Assembly: GCA_024401225.1 (NCBI GenBank)
Contig: JAKSLM010000013.1
Span: 1-59,538, forward strand
Direction of reading: 5' to 3'
DNA length: 59,538 nt
From: Bacteroidaceae bacterium
GTDB lineage: Bacteria > Bacteroidota > Bacteroidia > Bacteroidales > Bacteroidaceae
Below are positions 18,470-27,437 of this stretch, one piece after another. The notes beneath the pieces are model-generated. The model was not told the DNA's origin. It ran no database searches and was given only the letters and a program-made list of their open reading frames with translations. Each line of letters begins with the position of its first letter. Position 1 is the first letter of the stretch. A program made the position numbers and the translations under genes.

Positions 18470-18510
18470 AAAAGGTTGCCATCCATCAGGGACGGCAACC
18501 TTTTATTTTT
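18470..18510 (+). terminator. Terminator after rplI
   Basis: AAAAGGTTGCC (18470-18480) pairs with GGCAACCTTTT (18494-18504), followed by ATTTTT. Confidence 0.9.
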
Positions 18511-18555
18511 TATTTTATGAACCCCAAAGCGAAACACAAGCATCATACAAACAAT

Positions 18556-18643
18556 AATCCTCGAGCCTCACGGCTCAAGGATTACTAGGTGAAATGTTTA
18601 TACTTTTCAAAAGGGGAATGGACTAGGACTTCTCAGTCCTTTT
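18556..18643. other. Gap between rplI and rhaD with two hairpins
   Basis: Bases 18505-18829 have no gene. AATCCT-c-GAGCC / GGCTC-a-AGGATT (18556-18583) is a strong hairpin. A second, GGACT with AGTCC (about 18620-18642), is followed by CTTTTCATC. Either could end the minus-strand rhamnose operon or be an unrecognised small RNA; the rest is AT-rich. Confidence 0.4.
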
Positions 18644-18829
18644 CATCTTATCATGTATTCACATGTTAAGACACACGTCCGTTAGCATAATATATGTATG
18701 AATTTACTTTATTTCCTTTTCCTCTGCAAAGATAAGCAAAAATTACCGAACTGCCAAGAAATAGGTGTATATTTTTTTGATTAATCATGCAAGTCTTTAG
18801 ATGCAAAGCGCTTTTAGCTTGCATTGACA

Positions 18830-19651
18830 TCAACAAGGTCTTGACTTTGGAAGGTTGAACACATCCTGAACCTCCTTCATGGCTTCATCGGTCATACCGT
18901 CAGGTTCGCTGCCCATCGACTTGGCGCACATATAGATATTTGCAGCCTTACAGAGCACATCGGTCTGATCGAAAGCATCCATAATGTCCTGTCCCACAGC
19001 CACCGTACCATGCTTCTCCCAAAGCACCACGTCGTGAGTCTTAATCTGCTCAAGAGTAGCCTCCGCAAGTTCTACCGATCCTGGCAAACCGTAAGGAACA
19101 ATTCCTATGCCGAGCGGAGCGAATGCAAGAGTCTCAGGAATCATAGACCAAAGTACCTTTGTCATCTCGTCACCCTTCAGGAAGCGCTGGATGTGCGACA
19201 TGGCAACAAGTTCAATAGGGTGAGTGTGGAGCGTAGCCTTGTAGCACGAACCTGTCTCAAGCAGATAGTTCTGCAGCGCAAGGTGTGAAGGAAGTTCACT
19301 TGTTGGAGCAACAGGTTCATCGGCAATAATCTCATAGCTGGCACAATCGTCGCAGATGCGAACTATCGATCCATTCTGCATAGGATGCTTTGCCAAGTCG
19401 CGCATACGCTTGCCAGTACCCTTGCAGTAAAAGTATTTGCCTTTCAACTGAGGCAACACCATACCAATCTGCTTCACAGGAGCAATGGCAGGCATAGCCT
19501 TGCACTCATCATCCATAAACTCTGTCACATTCACTGTGATGTTACCGCCATTACGCTCTGCCCATCCTTTCTGCCAAAGATAGCCAGTGACCTCTGCTAT
19601 TTCATTTACGACCGCCTCAAGTCCAGGGCGACCTTCGAGAATACTTTTCAT
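18830..19651 (-). CDS. rhaD: Rhamnulose-1-phosphate aldolase
   Basis: A 273-residue class II aldolase (AraD/FucA fold). Zinc-binding 'ATLHTHPIEL' lies near residue 140 and 'WEKHGTVAVG' near 210. It splits L-rhamnulose-1-phosphate into dihydroxyacetone phosphate and L-lactaldehyde. It is the last gene of the minus-strand run nucleoside kinase-rhaB-rhaA-MFS-rhaD, which gives the assignment. Length matches RhaD. Confidence 0.93.
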   Translation of the reverse strand: MKSILEGRPGLEAVVNEIAEVTGYLWQKGWAERNGGNITVNVTEFMDDECKAMPAIAPVKQIGMVLPQLKGKYFYCKGTGKRMRDLAKHPMQNGSIVRICDDCASYEIIADEPVAPTSELPSHLALQNYLLETGSCYKATLHTHPIELVAMSHIQRFLKGDEMTKVLWSMIPETLAFAPLGIGIVPYGLPGSVELAEATLEQIKTHDVVLWEKHGTVAVGQDIMDAFDQTDVLCKAANIYMCAKSMGSEPDGMTDEAMKEVQDVFNLPKSRPC

Positions 19652-19678
19652 TTTTATGTCTAATAATATTAATCCTTA

Positions 19679-21025
19679 TTAATAATTCTCCCCGTATCTT
19701 TCCTTTGTAATCTGTTCAAGCGACTTGCCACGAGTATCTGGGCAACCGATTACACCTACGATGAGGGAGATGAGAAGTAGCGCAATCATGCAATAGGCAG
19801 CGATGGTGAATCCCTCACCATTGTCACCATAGATCCATGTGAACACAAGTCCCCATGCTGCAGAAAGACCGCGAACCACGAAGAACATCAAGCCCTGAGC
19901 TCCTGCACGGAACTTGGCAGGGAAGAGTTCTGAGCCCCAAAGAGCGTAGAATATCTGAACAGAGATACCACCGTTCAGTCCCCAAAGGATCACAAATGCC
20001 CAAAGGCCGAACAAACTGTTCACTCCGCCACTTATCACAAGAACCCACGTTGCGAGGGCAAACACAAGTCCTGCTATGTAGAGAAGCTTATGACTGGTGC
20101 GGTCCACAATGCGAGCAATGCAGAACGTAACTGCCACTACCGTAGCCCACTGCACGCAGTTCATCATGTTGGAATATTCGTTGGTCACGCCTCCCGCTGT
20201 CTCACAGATGTGAGGCGAGAAGAAGCCCATCACCGATGCTACGAGATTCCATGTGAGATAGATGGCTGCAAGGAATATGGCGCTCTTGATGGCAACCCGG
20301 TTGGAGAACAGCACAGAGAACGACTTCATGAGTCCGCCCTTCTCGCCCGATGCCTTCTCGGCAGCCTTTGCAGCCTCAAACTCAGCACTCTCCTCAAGTT
20401 GACGCTGAAGAGTCCAGGCGATGAATGCCACAACAAACAGAGTGAAGAATACGACACGCGAACTGAACACCTCAACGGCGCTCTGCGCAGCATCAGCACC
20501 GAGCACGCCCTGTGCAAGCGACTCTACAGGACCATACAGGTAGCCGCCTGGTGCAAGAAGCATGCCCATGAGCAGAATGATCATAGGACCGAAGCCCCAC
20601 GACATTTGCGAGATACAGATATTGCGACCTCGATTGTTGACCTCCGAGCTTTCTGATATATAGGTCCACGATGCTGGTACACCTATTCCCACCGATATAC
20701 CCGTAATGAGGAAACCTGCGAGAAGCATAGGGAAATTGACCGAAAGCATGACTACAAGCACTCCGAGCATATATACAAGGAGGTTGTATGTGAAGATGAA
20801 CTTACGTCCAAACTTATCTGCAAGGAATCCACCCACGATGGCGCCAATGGCAGCTCCGAGTGCGTTGGCACTGAGAGCATTAATCCATCCAAGGTGCATC
20901 TCCGTAAGGTCGAGATAGTTCTTCCAGAGTGTGATGCCACTACCGCCAGCTACGATGGCACCAGCATCAAGGTAATTATTGAGCGACACCGCAAGGGTGC
21001 TTTTCAAACTTCCGCCTTTTGCCAT
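19679..21025 (-). CDS. MFS sugar transporter of the rhamnose operon
   Basis: A 448-residue protein with about 12 membrane helices. 'GGFLADKFGRKFIF' between helices 2 and 3 and 'CPDTRGKSLEQI' at the C-terminus are marks of the MFS sugar porter type. It lies between rhaA (1-base gap) and rhaD (27 bases), so L-rhamnose import is the likely job. The well-known RhaT symporter belongs to a different superfamily (DMT), so this is a non-orthologous replacement. Confidence 0.85.
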   Translation of the reverse strand: MAKGGSLKSTLAVSLNNYLDAGAIVAGGSGITLWKNYLDLTEMHLGWINALSANALGAAIGAIVGGFLADKFGRKFIFTYNLLVYMLGVLVVMLSVNFPMLLAGFLITGISVGIGVPASWTYISESSEVNNRGRNICISQMSWGFGPMIILLMGMLLAPGGYLYGPVESLAQGVLGADAAQSAVEVFSSRVVFFTLFVVAFIAWTLQRQLEESAEFEAAKAAEKASGEKGGLMKSFSVLFSNRVAIKSAIFLAAIYLTWNLVASVMGFFSPHICETAGGVTNEYSNMMNCVQWATVVAVTFCIARIVDRTSHKLLYIAGLVFALATWVLVISGGVNSLFGLWAFVILWGLNGGISVQIFYALWGSELFPAKFRAGAQGLMFFVVRGLSAAWGLVFTWIYGDNGEGFTIAAYCMIALLLISLIVGVIGCPDTRGKSLEQITKERYGENY

Positions 21026-21026
21026 A

Positions 21027-22280
21027 TCAACGCTTGCTTGTTACTTCAACGACATACTTATCGATATCACTGATAAACTCCTGTCCTATTGGTACATTAT
21101 TGCGGACACAGAACTCATCATAAACAGCCTGCCATGGCATAGCCTTCTGTTCTTCGAGAAGAGCAAGAACCTTGTAGCCCTCGCCTGCAAGTTCGAACTT
21201 AGAGATGGTGTCACGTGGTTCGAGAAGTGCACGAAGCATACACTTCTGAGCAGCACGCGAACCGATAACGTAAGCACCGATACGGTTGATTGAGCCATCA
21301 AAGAAGTCGAGGCCATAGTGTACGCGATCAAGAGCATTGGCACGAACTATTTCTGAGAACAGCTCCTGAGTTGGATCATCCATGATTGTTACGTGGTCAG
21401 AGTCCCAACGTACAGGACGTGAAACGTGAAGCATGAGTTCGTTGATGAAAGGAAGAACAGCGCTCACCTTATCAGCAGGCGACTCTGTTGGATGGTAGTG
21501 ACCTGTATCGATGGTTAGAAGCTGACCATTCTTTGCTGCATATGCTGTATAGAAATCATGCGAACCTACTGTAAACGATTCGAGACCGATGCCGAACACC
21601 TTACCTTCGATGCAATCCTTCATCATTGGCTGCTTCTTGGCGAATATCTCATCAAGCGATTGCTTCAATGTATTGCGGTAAAGGGCGTGATTGACACTCA
21701 CATCCTTGCATCCGTCATGCACCCAAAGGTTCATGATACAAGGATCGCCCTGAGCCTCACCCATTGCATTCGCAATATCACGGCAACGCTTTGTATGCTC
21801 TACCCAGAACGAGCGGATGCCCTCATCAGGATTAGCAAGAGTAAGACTGCCCGACTTTGGGTGTGAGAACGAAGAAGAGTTGAAGTCGAGGAGCGTATTG
21901 TTCTCCTTTGCCCAATCAATCCATGACTGGAAATATTCAACAGTCACCTCATCACGATCCACAACCTTTCCCTTGAAGTCGCCATATATTTCATGGAGAT
22001 TAAGACGATGATTGCCAGGAATGAGGCTCTTTGCCTTAAGAATGTCCTGACGGAGTTCATCGATATTGCGTGCAGCACCAGGGAAGTCACCTGTCGACTG
22101 TATACCTCCCGACATTGCACCTGCCTGTACCTCAAATCCCTTCACATCATCTGCCTGCCAGCAGTGTAATGAGAGATGGAAATCCTGAAGCTGCTTGAGA
22201 ACAGCCTCTGTATCAACACCGATTTCTGCGTAGCGCTCTTTCGCTACTTCATAAGCCTTGTTTATTAGTTCTGGTTTCAT
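21027..22280 (-). CDS. rhaA: L-rhamnose isomerase
   Basis: A 417-residue protein with 'LHCWQADDVKGFE' near residue 40, 'GNHRLNLHEIYGD', and the metal-site region 'WDSDHVTIMDD', all RhaA features. It interconverts L-rhamnose and L-rhamnulose with a divalent metal. Length is standard. Sixteen bases separate it from rhaB upstream, and the MFS gene starts at once after it. Confidence 0.95.
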   Translation of the reverse strand: MKPELINKAYEVAKERYAEIGVDTEAVLKQLQDFHLSLHCWQADDVKGFEVQAGAMSGGIQSTGDFPGAARNIDELRQDILKAKSLIPGNHRLNLHEIYGDFKGKVVDRDEVTVEYFQSWIDWAKENNTLLDFNSSSFSHPKSGSLTLANPDEGIRSFWVEHTKRCRDIANAMGEAQGDPCIMNLWVHDGCKDVSVNHALYRNTLKQSLDEIFAKKQPMMKDCIEGKVFGIGLESFTVGSHDFYTAYAAKNGQLLTIDTGHYHPTESPADKVSAVLPFINELMLHVSRPVRWDSDHVTIMDDPTQELFSEIVRANALDRVHYGLDFFDGSINRIGAYVIGSRAAQKCMLRALLEPRDTISKFELAGEGYKVLALLEEQKAMPWQAVYDEFCVRNNVPIGQEFISDIDKYVVEVTSKR

Positions 22281-22296
22281 AATAGTTTAGTTATTG

Positions 22297-23760
22297 TTAT
22301 TTTGTTACGTTCATATATTTGGAATATGCCTCATCCCACATCTCTGCATCCTGAGGCATGAATGTATTCAGTTCTATGCTCTTTGCTATGATGCTGCGCA
22401 TCTCGAACATATCGTTGACCATTCCTGCAGCCTTGGCCTGAAGCATGATGTTGCCGATGGCTGTACCCTCCACAGGTCCCGTGATGACAGGTAGTCCTAT
22501 GCTGTTGGCAGTCATCTGCATCAGGTAGGCATTGCGCGAACCACCGCCTATCACATGCAGTTTCTCGATTGCAAACGGTGCCATATCCTTCAGGTATCCA
22601 AGCACCTGGCGATAGCGCATCGCCAGACTCTCGAAGATGCAACGAGCCATCTCGCGGTAGTCCTGCGGCACGTGCTGCCCCGTCTGCTTGCAGTAGGTCT
22701 GTATGGCCTCAACCATGCTTACTGGGTTGGCAAACATGGCATCATCAGGATTGATGAAACTCTGGAAAGCAGGTGCCTCCATTGCCTCCTTACATAGCTG
22801 GGCAATATCGGGAGCATCAGTCCACTCCTTGCGACAACGCTCCAAGAGCCACATGCCGCATATATTCTTCAGGAAGCGGGTAGTGCCTTCTATGCCACCC
22901 TCGTTGGTGAAGTTGTATTCATAGCTCTTATCGCTTATGATGGCATCCTTGGTCTCGATGCCAAGCAGCGACCACGTGCCGCAACTGAGGTACGCGAAAC
23001 GCTCATTCTCTGCAGGCACGGCAGCTACAGCAGCACCGGTATCATGACCTGCTACAGCTACTACTGGCACCGCACCAAGACCTGTCATTTGCTGCACCTC
23101 GGGCGTTAGCGTTCCTACCACATCCGAAGGATTCACATAGCGACCGAACTGACTTTCCTTCAGTCCTATCACATCTATGAGTTCATTGTCAATCTTCTTC
23201 GTACGTGGATCGAGCATCTGCGAAGTACTAAGAATGGTGTACTCACACACAGCCTCGCCTGTCAGCATATACATCAAGGCATCAGGTACGAACAGTATCT
23301 TATCTGCCGCCTCGAGTGCAGAGTCATGATTTTTCTTCAGCGTTGCAAGTTGGAAGAGCGAGTTGAACTGCATGAACTGTATGCCGGTCTTCTCATACAC
23401 CTTCTCCTTCGGAACACGTCGGAAATACTCCTCCATCGCCCCATCGGTGTGAGGGTCGCGGTAGCAGTAAGGATTGCGCAGTATGCCGCCATCCTTGCCT
23501 ATCATCACGAAGTCCACGCCCCATGTATCGATTCCTATCGAGGCGATCTCCAAGCCTTCATCAGCAACCACCTTCAGTCCACGTATTATCTCCGCATAGA
23601 GAGCATATATATCCCAGAAGAAGTGTCCTCCCGTCTGGATGATATTGTTAGGGAAGCGTGTCAGTTCCCTTTGCACCAGTTTGCCATCAGCAATGCTGCC
23701 CAGTATGGTACGGCCACTCGTGGCACCAAGGTCGACCGCAAAGAAATTGTTAGGTTTCAT
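22297..23760 (-). CDS. rhaB: Rhamnulokinase
   Basis: A 487-residue FGGY-family kinase. N-terminal 'AVDLGATSGRTILG', 'GIDTWGVDFVMI' (catalytic Asp region), the ATP-site 'AGHDTGAAVAAVP' and 'VIGGGSRNAYLMQ' are all present. It phosphorylates L-rhamnulose. It begins 22 bases after the nucleoside kinase gene, so it shares that transcript or has a promoter inside it. No AraC-type rhamnose regulator is in the window. Confidence 0.94.
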   Translation of the reverse strand: MKPNNFFAVDLGATSGRTILGSIADGKLVQRELTRFPNNIIQTGGHFFWDIYALYAEIIRGLKVVADEGLEIASIGIDTWGVDFVMIGKDGGILRNPYCYRDPHTDGAMEEYFRRVPKEKVYEKTGIQFMQFNSLFQLATLKKNHDSALEAADKILFVPDALMYMLTGEAVCEYTILSTSQMLDPRTKKIDNELIDVIGLKESQFGRYVNPSDVVGTLTPEVQQMTGLGAVPVVAVAGHDTGAAVAAVPAENERFAYLSCGTWSLLGIETKDAIISDKSYEYNFTNEGGIEGTTRFLKNICGMWLLERCRKEWTDAPDIAQLCKEAMEAPAFQSFINPDDAMFANPVSMVEAIQTYCKQTGQHVPQDYREMARCIFESLAMRYRQVLGYLKDMAPFAIEKLHVIGGGSRNAYLMQMTANSIGLPVITGPVEGTAIGNIMLQAKAAGMVNDMFEMRSIIAKSIELNTFMPQDAEMWDEAYSKYMNVTK

Positions 23761-23782
23761 ATCTGTAGGTATTATTTATATT

Positions 23783-25438
23783 TCAATACTTGAATGAGCT
23801 TCCACCCGCAAACTCCCTGAGCAACGATGTAGGCGGAACCTGCTCTGCTGGCACTGGAGCGAAATATTCAAGGAACTTACGCAGCCTTGAAGCCTCAGCA
23901 TATTCCGCATCGCGCTCACATACCTGCGACAGGATTGGGAGCACCTTTTCGCGTATCAGTCCCAGTTCGTAGAGCAAGGCGGAATTGAAGGTAGCATCCG
24001 CATTCTCCTGATACGGTATGATCCATATGTCCTCGCCCCTTGTCACCGAAGGACAACGATGTATGGTCTCCTTGGCAGAATAGCCGCGATACTGATAGTC
24101 GCGCAGAATGCGGCGCAGCAAGCGTATATCAATCATTGGTACGTAGTTGTGGTCATCGAGAGCGATGGCTGTGAGAGCCGACACATACACTCGGTACTTC
24201 TTCGACTCAGGAATCTGCTGCGACATTATAGGATTGAGAGCATGGTTGCCTTCGAGGATGATCACATCGCCCTCACCTATCTTCAGCATCTTACCTTCGA
24301 ACACACGCTCGCCGATAGTGAAGTCGTATCGTGGCAGTTCAATCTCCTCGCCATTCAGCAGTTGAGTCATCTGCAGGTTGAAGAAATCAGTATCCACAGC
24401 ACCGATGCATTCGAAGTCGTACTCGCCATTTTCATCCAGAGGAGTATCTACGCGGTTCACGAAATAGTCATCGGTCGAAATCGTGTGCGGATGCAGTCCA
24501 CAAGCCATCAACTGCACAGCCAGTCGCTTGGCAGTCGTCGTCTTGCCCGAACTGCTTGGACCGGCAAGCAGCACAATCTGCGCCCCGCGCTCCACAATCT
24601 CATCCACAATCTTGCACAGCTTACGCTCCTGCAGAGCCTCGCTCACGTTAATCAGTTCTGCACCCCTGCCCTGCTTTACCGCAGCGTTCACTTGTCCTGC
24701 AGTTCGCACACCGAGTATGTGCTGCCAGCGGTGATACTCACGTATTGTGTCAAACATCTTAGTCTGAGGAAGCTTCTGCACCAGCACCGATGGATCGGCA
24801 GTGGAAGGCACACGCACCAGCAGTCCTTCCTCATATCGTTCCACATCAAACAGATACAATCCGCCAGTCGAGTCCATCAGGCACGAGTAGAAGTAATCCA
24901 CCGTATCACCTAATTTATAATAATAGGCATACAGATCATCCTGACTCTCCAGCAACTGCGCCTTCGACTCCATGCCTCGGTTGCGGAACAGGGACACCGC
25001 ATCCTCTATCGGGCACTGGATCCTGCTTATCGGCATGTCGGCATCGATGATCTGCTGCATTCGGCACTTTATGTCCTTCACATCCTCATCAGTCATCGCT
25101 CTGCCGATCTGCAGACCGCAGTAGTGTCCACCGCTCAGTGGAGTCTCAATGGTCAGTTGGCTATCGACATACAGATCCTCAACGGCCTTCGCGAGCACGA
25201 GAAACAAGGTGCGCACATACACCCTCATGCCGGAGTCCGATCGGAGTGAAAGAAACTCCACATCCTTCGAATTGTAGAACCTGAAGTCCAGTCCCTGTAC
25301 CTTATTGTTCACGCGAGCCGACACCGGCCCGAACTCCATATTGAGTCCCGACAACTCGTACACCTCACGCAACGTGCTGCCCAGAGGCACCGACAGCACC
25401 GCATTGTTATTCTTACAACGAATGTTTATGTTTTGCAT
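23783..25438 (-). CDS. Nucleoside (uridine-type) kinase with N-terminal TGS/SAD-like domains
   Basis: A 551-residue protein. The ATG at 25438 ('MQNINIRCKNNNAV') is preferred to 25510, because the -7 element lies between them. Residues 1-65 resemble a TGS domain. About 70-200 resemble the threonyl-tRNA synthetase second domain ('GGHYCGLQIGR'). About 275-480 is a phosphoribulokinase/uridine-kinase domain with Walker A 'GPSSSGKTTTAKRL' and 'TDDYFVNR'. Fusions of this kind are annotated as nucleoside kinases; the substrate is uncertain. It heads the minus-strand run that continues into the rha genes. Confidence 0.82.
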   Translation of the reverse strand: MQNINIRCKNNNAVLSVPLGSTLREVYELSGLNMEFGPVSARVNNKVQGLDFRFYNSKDVEFLSLRSDSGMRVYVRTLFLVLAKAVEDLYVDSQLTIETPLSGGHYCGLQIGRAMTDEDVKDIKCRMQQIIDADMPISRIQCPIEDAVSLFRNRGMESKAQLLESQDDLYAYYYKLGDTVDYFYSCLMDSTGGLYLFDVERYEEGLLVRVPSTADPSVLVQKLPQTKMFDTIREYHRWQHILGVRTAGQVNAAVKQGRGAELINVSEALQERKLCKIVDEIVERGAQIVLLAGPSSSGKTTTAKRLAVQLMACGLHPHTISTDDYFVNRVDTPLDENGEYDFECIGAVDTDFFNLQMTQLLNGEEIELPRYDFTIGERVFEGKMLKIGEGDVIILEGNHALNPIMSQQIPESKKYRVYVSALTAIALDDHNYVPMIDIRLLRRILRDYQYRGYSAKETIHRCPSVTRGEDIWIIPYQENADATFNSALLYELGLIREKVLPILSQVCERDAEYAEASRLRKFLEYFAPVPAEQVPPTSLLREFAGGSSFKY

Positions 25439-25463
25439 GGCTACTTTCGTATCTTTTATTTTG

Positions 25464-25471
25464 CAAAAGTA
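25464..25471 (-). promoter_or_regulatory. -7 element for the nucleoside kinase/rha run
   Basis: Minus-strand TACTTTTG is an exact TAnnTTTG match, with a predicted start about 19 bases before the ATG at 25438. No clear -33 TTTG. Confidence 0.6.
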
Positions 25472-25620
25472 ACTAAAAAAATCAGTACACCTCGCCTTCT
25501 GCACCAACATTTTTACGAAATCAAGCAGTTTTTCCGTTAAATCCTAACATTTGAAACAAAAAAACACATAGTTGCATACATTTTTCACTCAAACATCCCC
25601 TCCATGCAAAAGAAAAAAAC

Positions 25621-25628
25621 TACCTTTG
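25621..25628 (+). promoter_or_regulatory. -7 element for xth
   Basis: TACCTTTG, an exact match. The predicted leader of about 77 bases contains a complete REP palindrome (25648-25684). Confidence 0.65.
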
Positions 25629-25647
25629 CGAAAACAAAAAAACAATC

Positions 25648-25684
25648 ATGGATAATCAAAGGGTCAGACCCCTTGATTATCCAT
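25648..25684. repeat. 37-base REP palindrome, copy 1 (xth leader)
   Basis: Palindrome of form GGATAATCAA(A/G)GGGTCWGACCC(C/T)TTGATTATCC, the same as five copies around the transposase at 57.1-58.3 kb. Here it lies 30 kb away, between the xth promoter and its ATG, and would form a strong hairpin in the mRNA 27 bases before the start. Confidence 0.95.
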
Positions 25685-25711
25685 CTTCAAAACATAGAAA
25701 CTCACTTCACA

Positions 25712-26464
25712 ATGAAATTCATCAGTTGGAACGTCAACGGCCTCCGCGCCGTAGTAGGCAAAAACTTCAACGAAGCATTCCTCTCGCTCGATGCCGACTT
25801 CTTCTGCTTGCAGGAGACAAAGATGCAGGCAGGACAGCTTGACCTCAGTTTTCCGGGCTACGAATCATACTGGAACTATGCCGACAAGAAAGGCTACTCA
25901 GGCACAGCCATTTTCACACGCTACACACCCCTCAGCGTAAGCTATGGCATAGGCATCGATGAGCACGACCATGAAGGTCGAGTCATAACACTCGAATACC
26001 CGGACTTCTATCTCATCACCTGCTACACACCCAACTCGCAGGATGGCCTCAAGCGCCTCGACTACCGCATGCAGTGGGAAGCCGACTTCCTCGTCTACCT
26101 CCAGCGCCTCGATGCTGTGAAGCCAGTCATCCTCTGCGGCGACCTCAACGTGGCCCACAAAGAGATAGACCTCAAGAATCCGAAGACCAACCGCATGAAT
26201 GCAGGATTCACCGACCAGGAACGCGAACGCATGACCACCCTCCTATCATCAGGATTCACCGACACCTTCCGTCACTTCTTCCCCGACCTCGAAGGTGCCT
26301 ACTCATGGTGGAGCTACCGTTTTCAGGCCCGCCAGAAGAACGCCGGCTGGCGCATCGACTACTTCATTGCCAGCACCCGCCTCATGGACCGCATCACCAG
26401 TGCCTCCATCCACAGCGAGATCCTCGGCAGCGACCACTGCCCAGTCGAGATCGTGATGGAATAA
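25712..26464 (+). CDS. xth: Exodeoxyribonuclease III
   Basis: A 250-residue AP endonuclease/exonuclease of the EEP fold. Start at 25712 ('MKFISWNVNGLRAV') matches the family; the longer frame from 25604 would translate the REP palindrome. Catalytic landmarks: N7, E35 in 'LQETK', 'GDLNVAH', 'WRIDYF' and the C-terminal 'GSDHCPV'. It acts in base-excision repair of abasic sites. Confidence 0.95.
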   Translation: MKFISWNVNGLRAVVGKNFNEAFLSLDADFFCLQETKMQAGQLDLSFPGYESYWNYADKKGYSGTAIFTRYTPLSVSYGIGIDEHDHEGRVITLEYPDFYLITCYTPNSQDGLKRLDYRMQWEADFLVYLQRLDAVKPVILCGDLNVAHKEIDLKNPKTNRMNAGFTDQERERMTTLLSSGFTDTFRHFFPDLEGAYSWWSYRFQARQKNAGWRIDYFIASTRLMDRITSASIHSEILGSDHCPVEIVME

Positions 26465-26563
26465 CACCTTCATCACTCTTCATTATTTTTACTTTAGTCT
26501 ATATTCTTCACTGATTTCAAACCTATATACAAAAATATTGACACAAAAGTATAAAATAAAAGA

Positions 26564-26591
26564 AAGGATGCATCATCACTGATGCATCCTT
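26564..26591 (-). terminator. Terminator for the His-rich protein gene
   Basis: AAGGATGCATCA (26564-26575) and TGATGCATCCTT (26580-26591) pair perfectly. On the minus strand TTTCTTTTATTTTAT follows. Confidence 0.8.
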
Positions 26592-26656
26592 CTGGGTGTA
26601 CTAATTCATTCTAATTATTTTATCCTAATATCCTAATGTTCTAATGCTACTGACGC

Positions 26657-27181
26657 TTAGTGAGCGAGGGCGCTGATGATGGTGGCGAGGGCTACTGTGC
26701 CTGCTACAGCACCTACGATGGCACGTCCTTCTGGGCTGAGACGATGGCGGTGGAAGTGTGCCACTGGATGTGCGTAGTAGTAGTCTGGCTCGAAGTAAGT
26801 GTCGTACCAGTACCAGTCGCGACCGCGGAGGTAGCCGTAGCGTCCGTTGTGGAAGCGTACGCGTCCTTCCCAACCTGGCAGATAGCCGTGGCGATCGAAG
26901 TGTGGACGTGGAGCTGGTGCTGCGTGGTAGTGGCGATCATCGTGGCGTGGAGCCATGTGGCGGTCGTCGCGACGAACATCCATGTGGCGATTGTCATGAT
27001 GTCCTCCATCCATGCGGAAGTCATCGTTGTGGCGATCGTTGCGATTCTCCATGCGGATACCTTCACGACCTACATGCATCTCGCGTCCACCGCGGTTCTG
27101 AGCGTTAGCTACTGTCATATTTGCGACCATCATCATTGTCATCATTGCTGCCTTGAAAAGAGTATTGTACTTCATAATCAT
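26657..27181 (-). CDS. His/Asp/Arg-rich exported protein
   Basis: A 174-residue protein (an alternative start two codons in, at 27175, is equally good). Residues 1-27 are a signal peptide ending in 'TVANA'. Residues 30-100 are very rich in His, Arg and Asp ('DDRHYHAAPAPRPHFDRH'), and 105-145 hold aromatic 'GRYGYLRGRDWYWYD' sequence. A hydrophobic helix ends the protein (153-172, 'AIVGAVAGTVALATIISALA'), so it may be anchored. Metal binding is suggested by composition only. It has its own promoter with an operator-like inverted repeat and a terminator. Confidence 0.7.
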   Translation of the reverse strand: MIMKYNTLFKAAMMTMMMVANMTVANAQNRGGREMHVGREGIRMENRNDRHNDDFRMDGGHHDNRHMDVRRDDRHMAPRHDDRHYHAAPAPRPHFDRHGYLPGWEGRVRFHNGRYGYLRGRDWYWYDTYFEPDYYYAHPVAHFHRHRLSPEGRAIVGAVAGTVALATIISALAH

Positions 27182-27265
27182 CTAAGTGTTTGTGAAGCGG
27201 CCTTGCGAGCCTGTCTTCGGTTAATAACTTTGTTCATTTGTCATCGTTGTTTCTTGATGACGCTG

Positions 27266-27309
27266 CAAAGTTACGGCGTTTTCACGTCAGTTGCAATGTG
27301 AAAACGCCG
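27266..27309 (-). promoter_or_regulatory. Promoter with 12-base inverted-repeat operator
   Basis: Minus-strand TAACTTTG (27273-27266) is an exact -7 element; ATTG at 27297-27294 gives a 20-base spacer. CGGCGTTTTCAC (27274-27285) and GTGAAAACGCCG (27298-27309) are perfect inverted copies 12 bases apart, one arm filling the -33/-7 spacer. A dimeric repressor or activator site is likely. Confidence 0.65.
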
Positions 27310-27403
27310 ATTATGGAGTATGTTTCTCCTATTGTTTAGGGGAAATCCCTACCCTGCACGCATAGTTTTTGGATAAATCACTTGCTGAGTGAATGAAAAT
27401 ATG

Positions 27404-27411
27404 TATCTTTG
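27404..27411 (+). promoter_or_regulatory. Promoter for the M48 protease gene
   Basis: TATCTTTG (exact) with CTTG at 27381-27384 (19-base spacer); predicted leader of about 20 bases. Confidence 0.7.
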
Positions 27412-27437
27412 CGAAACTAACTAAAGAAACTGAACAT

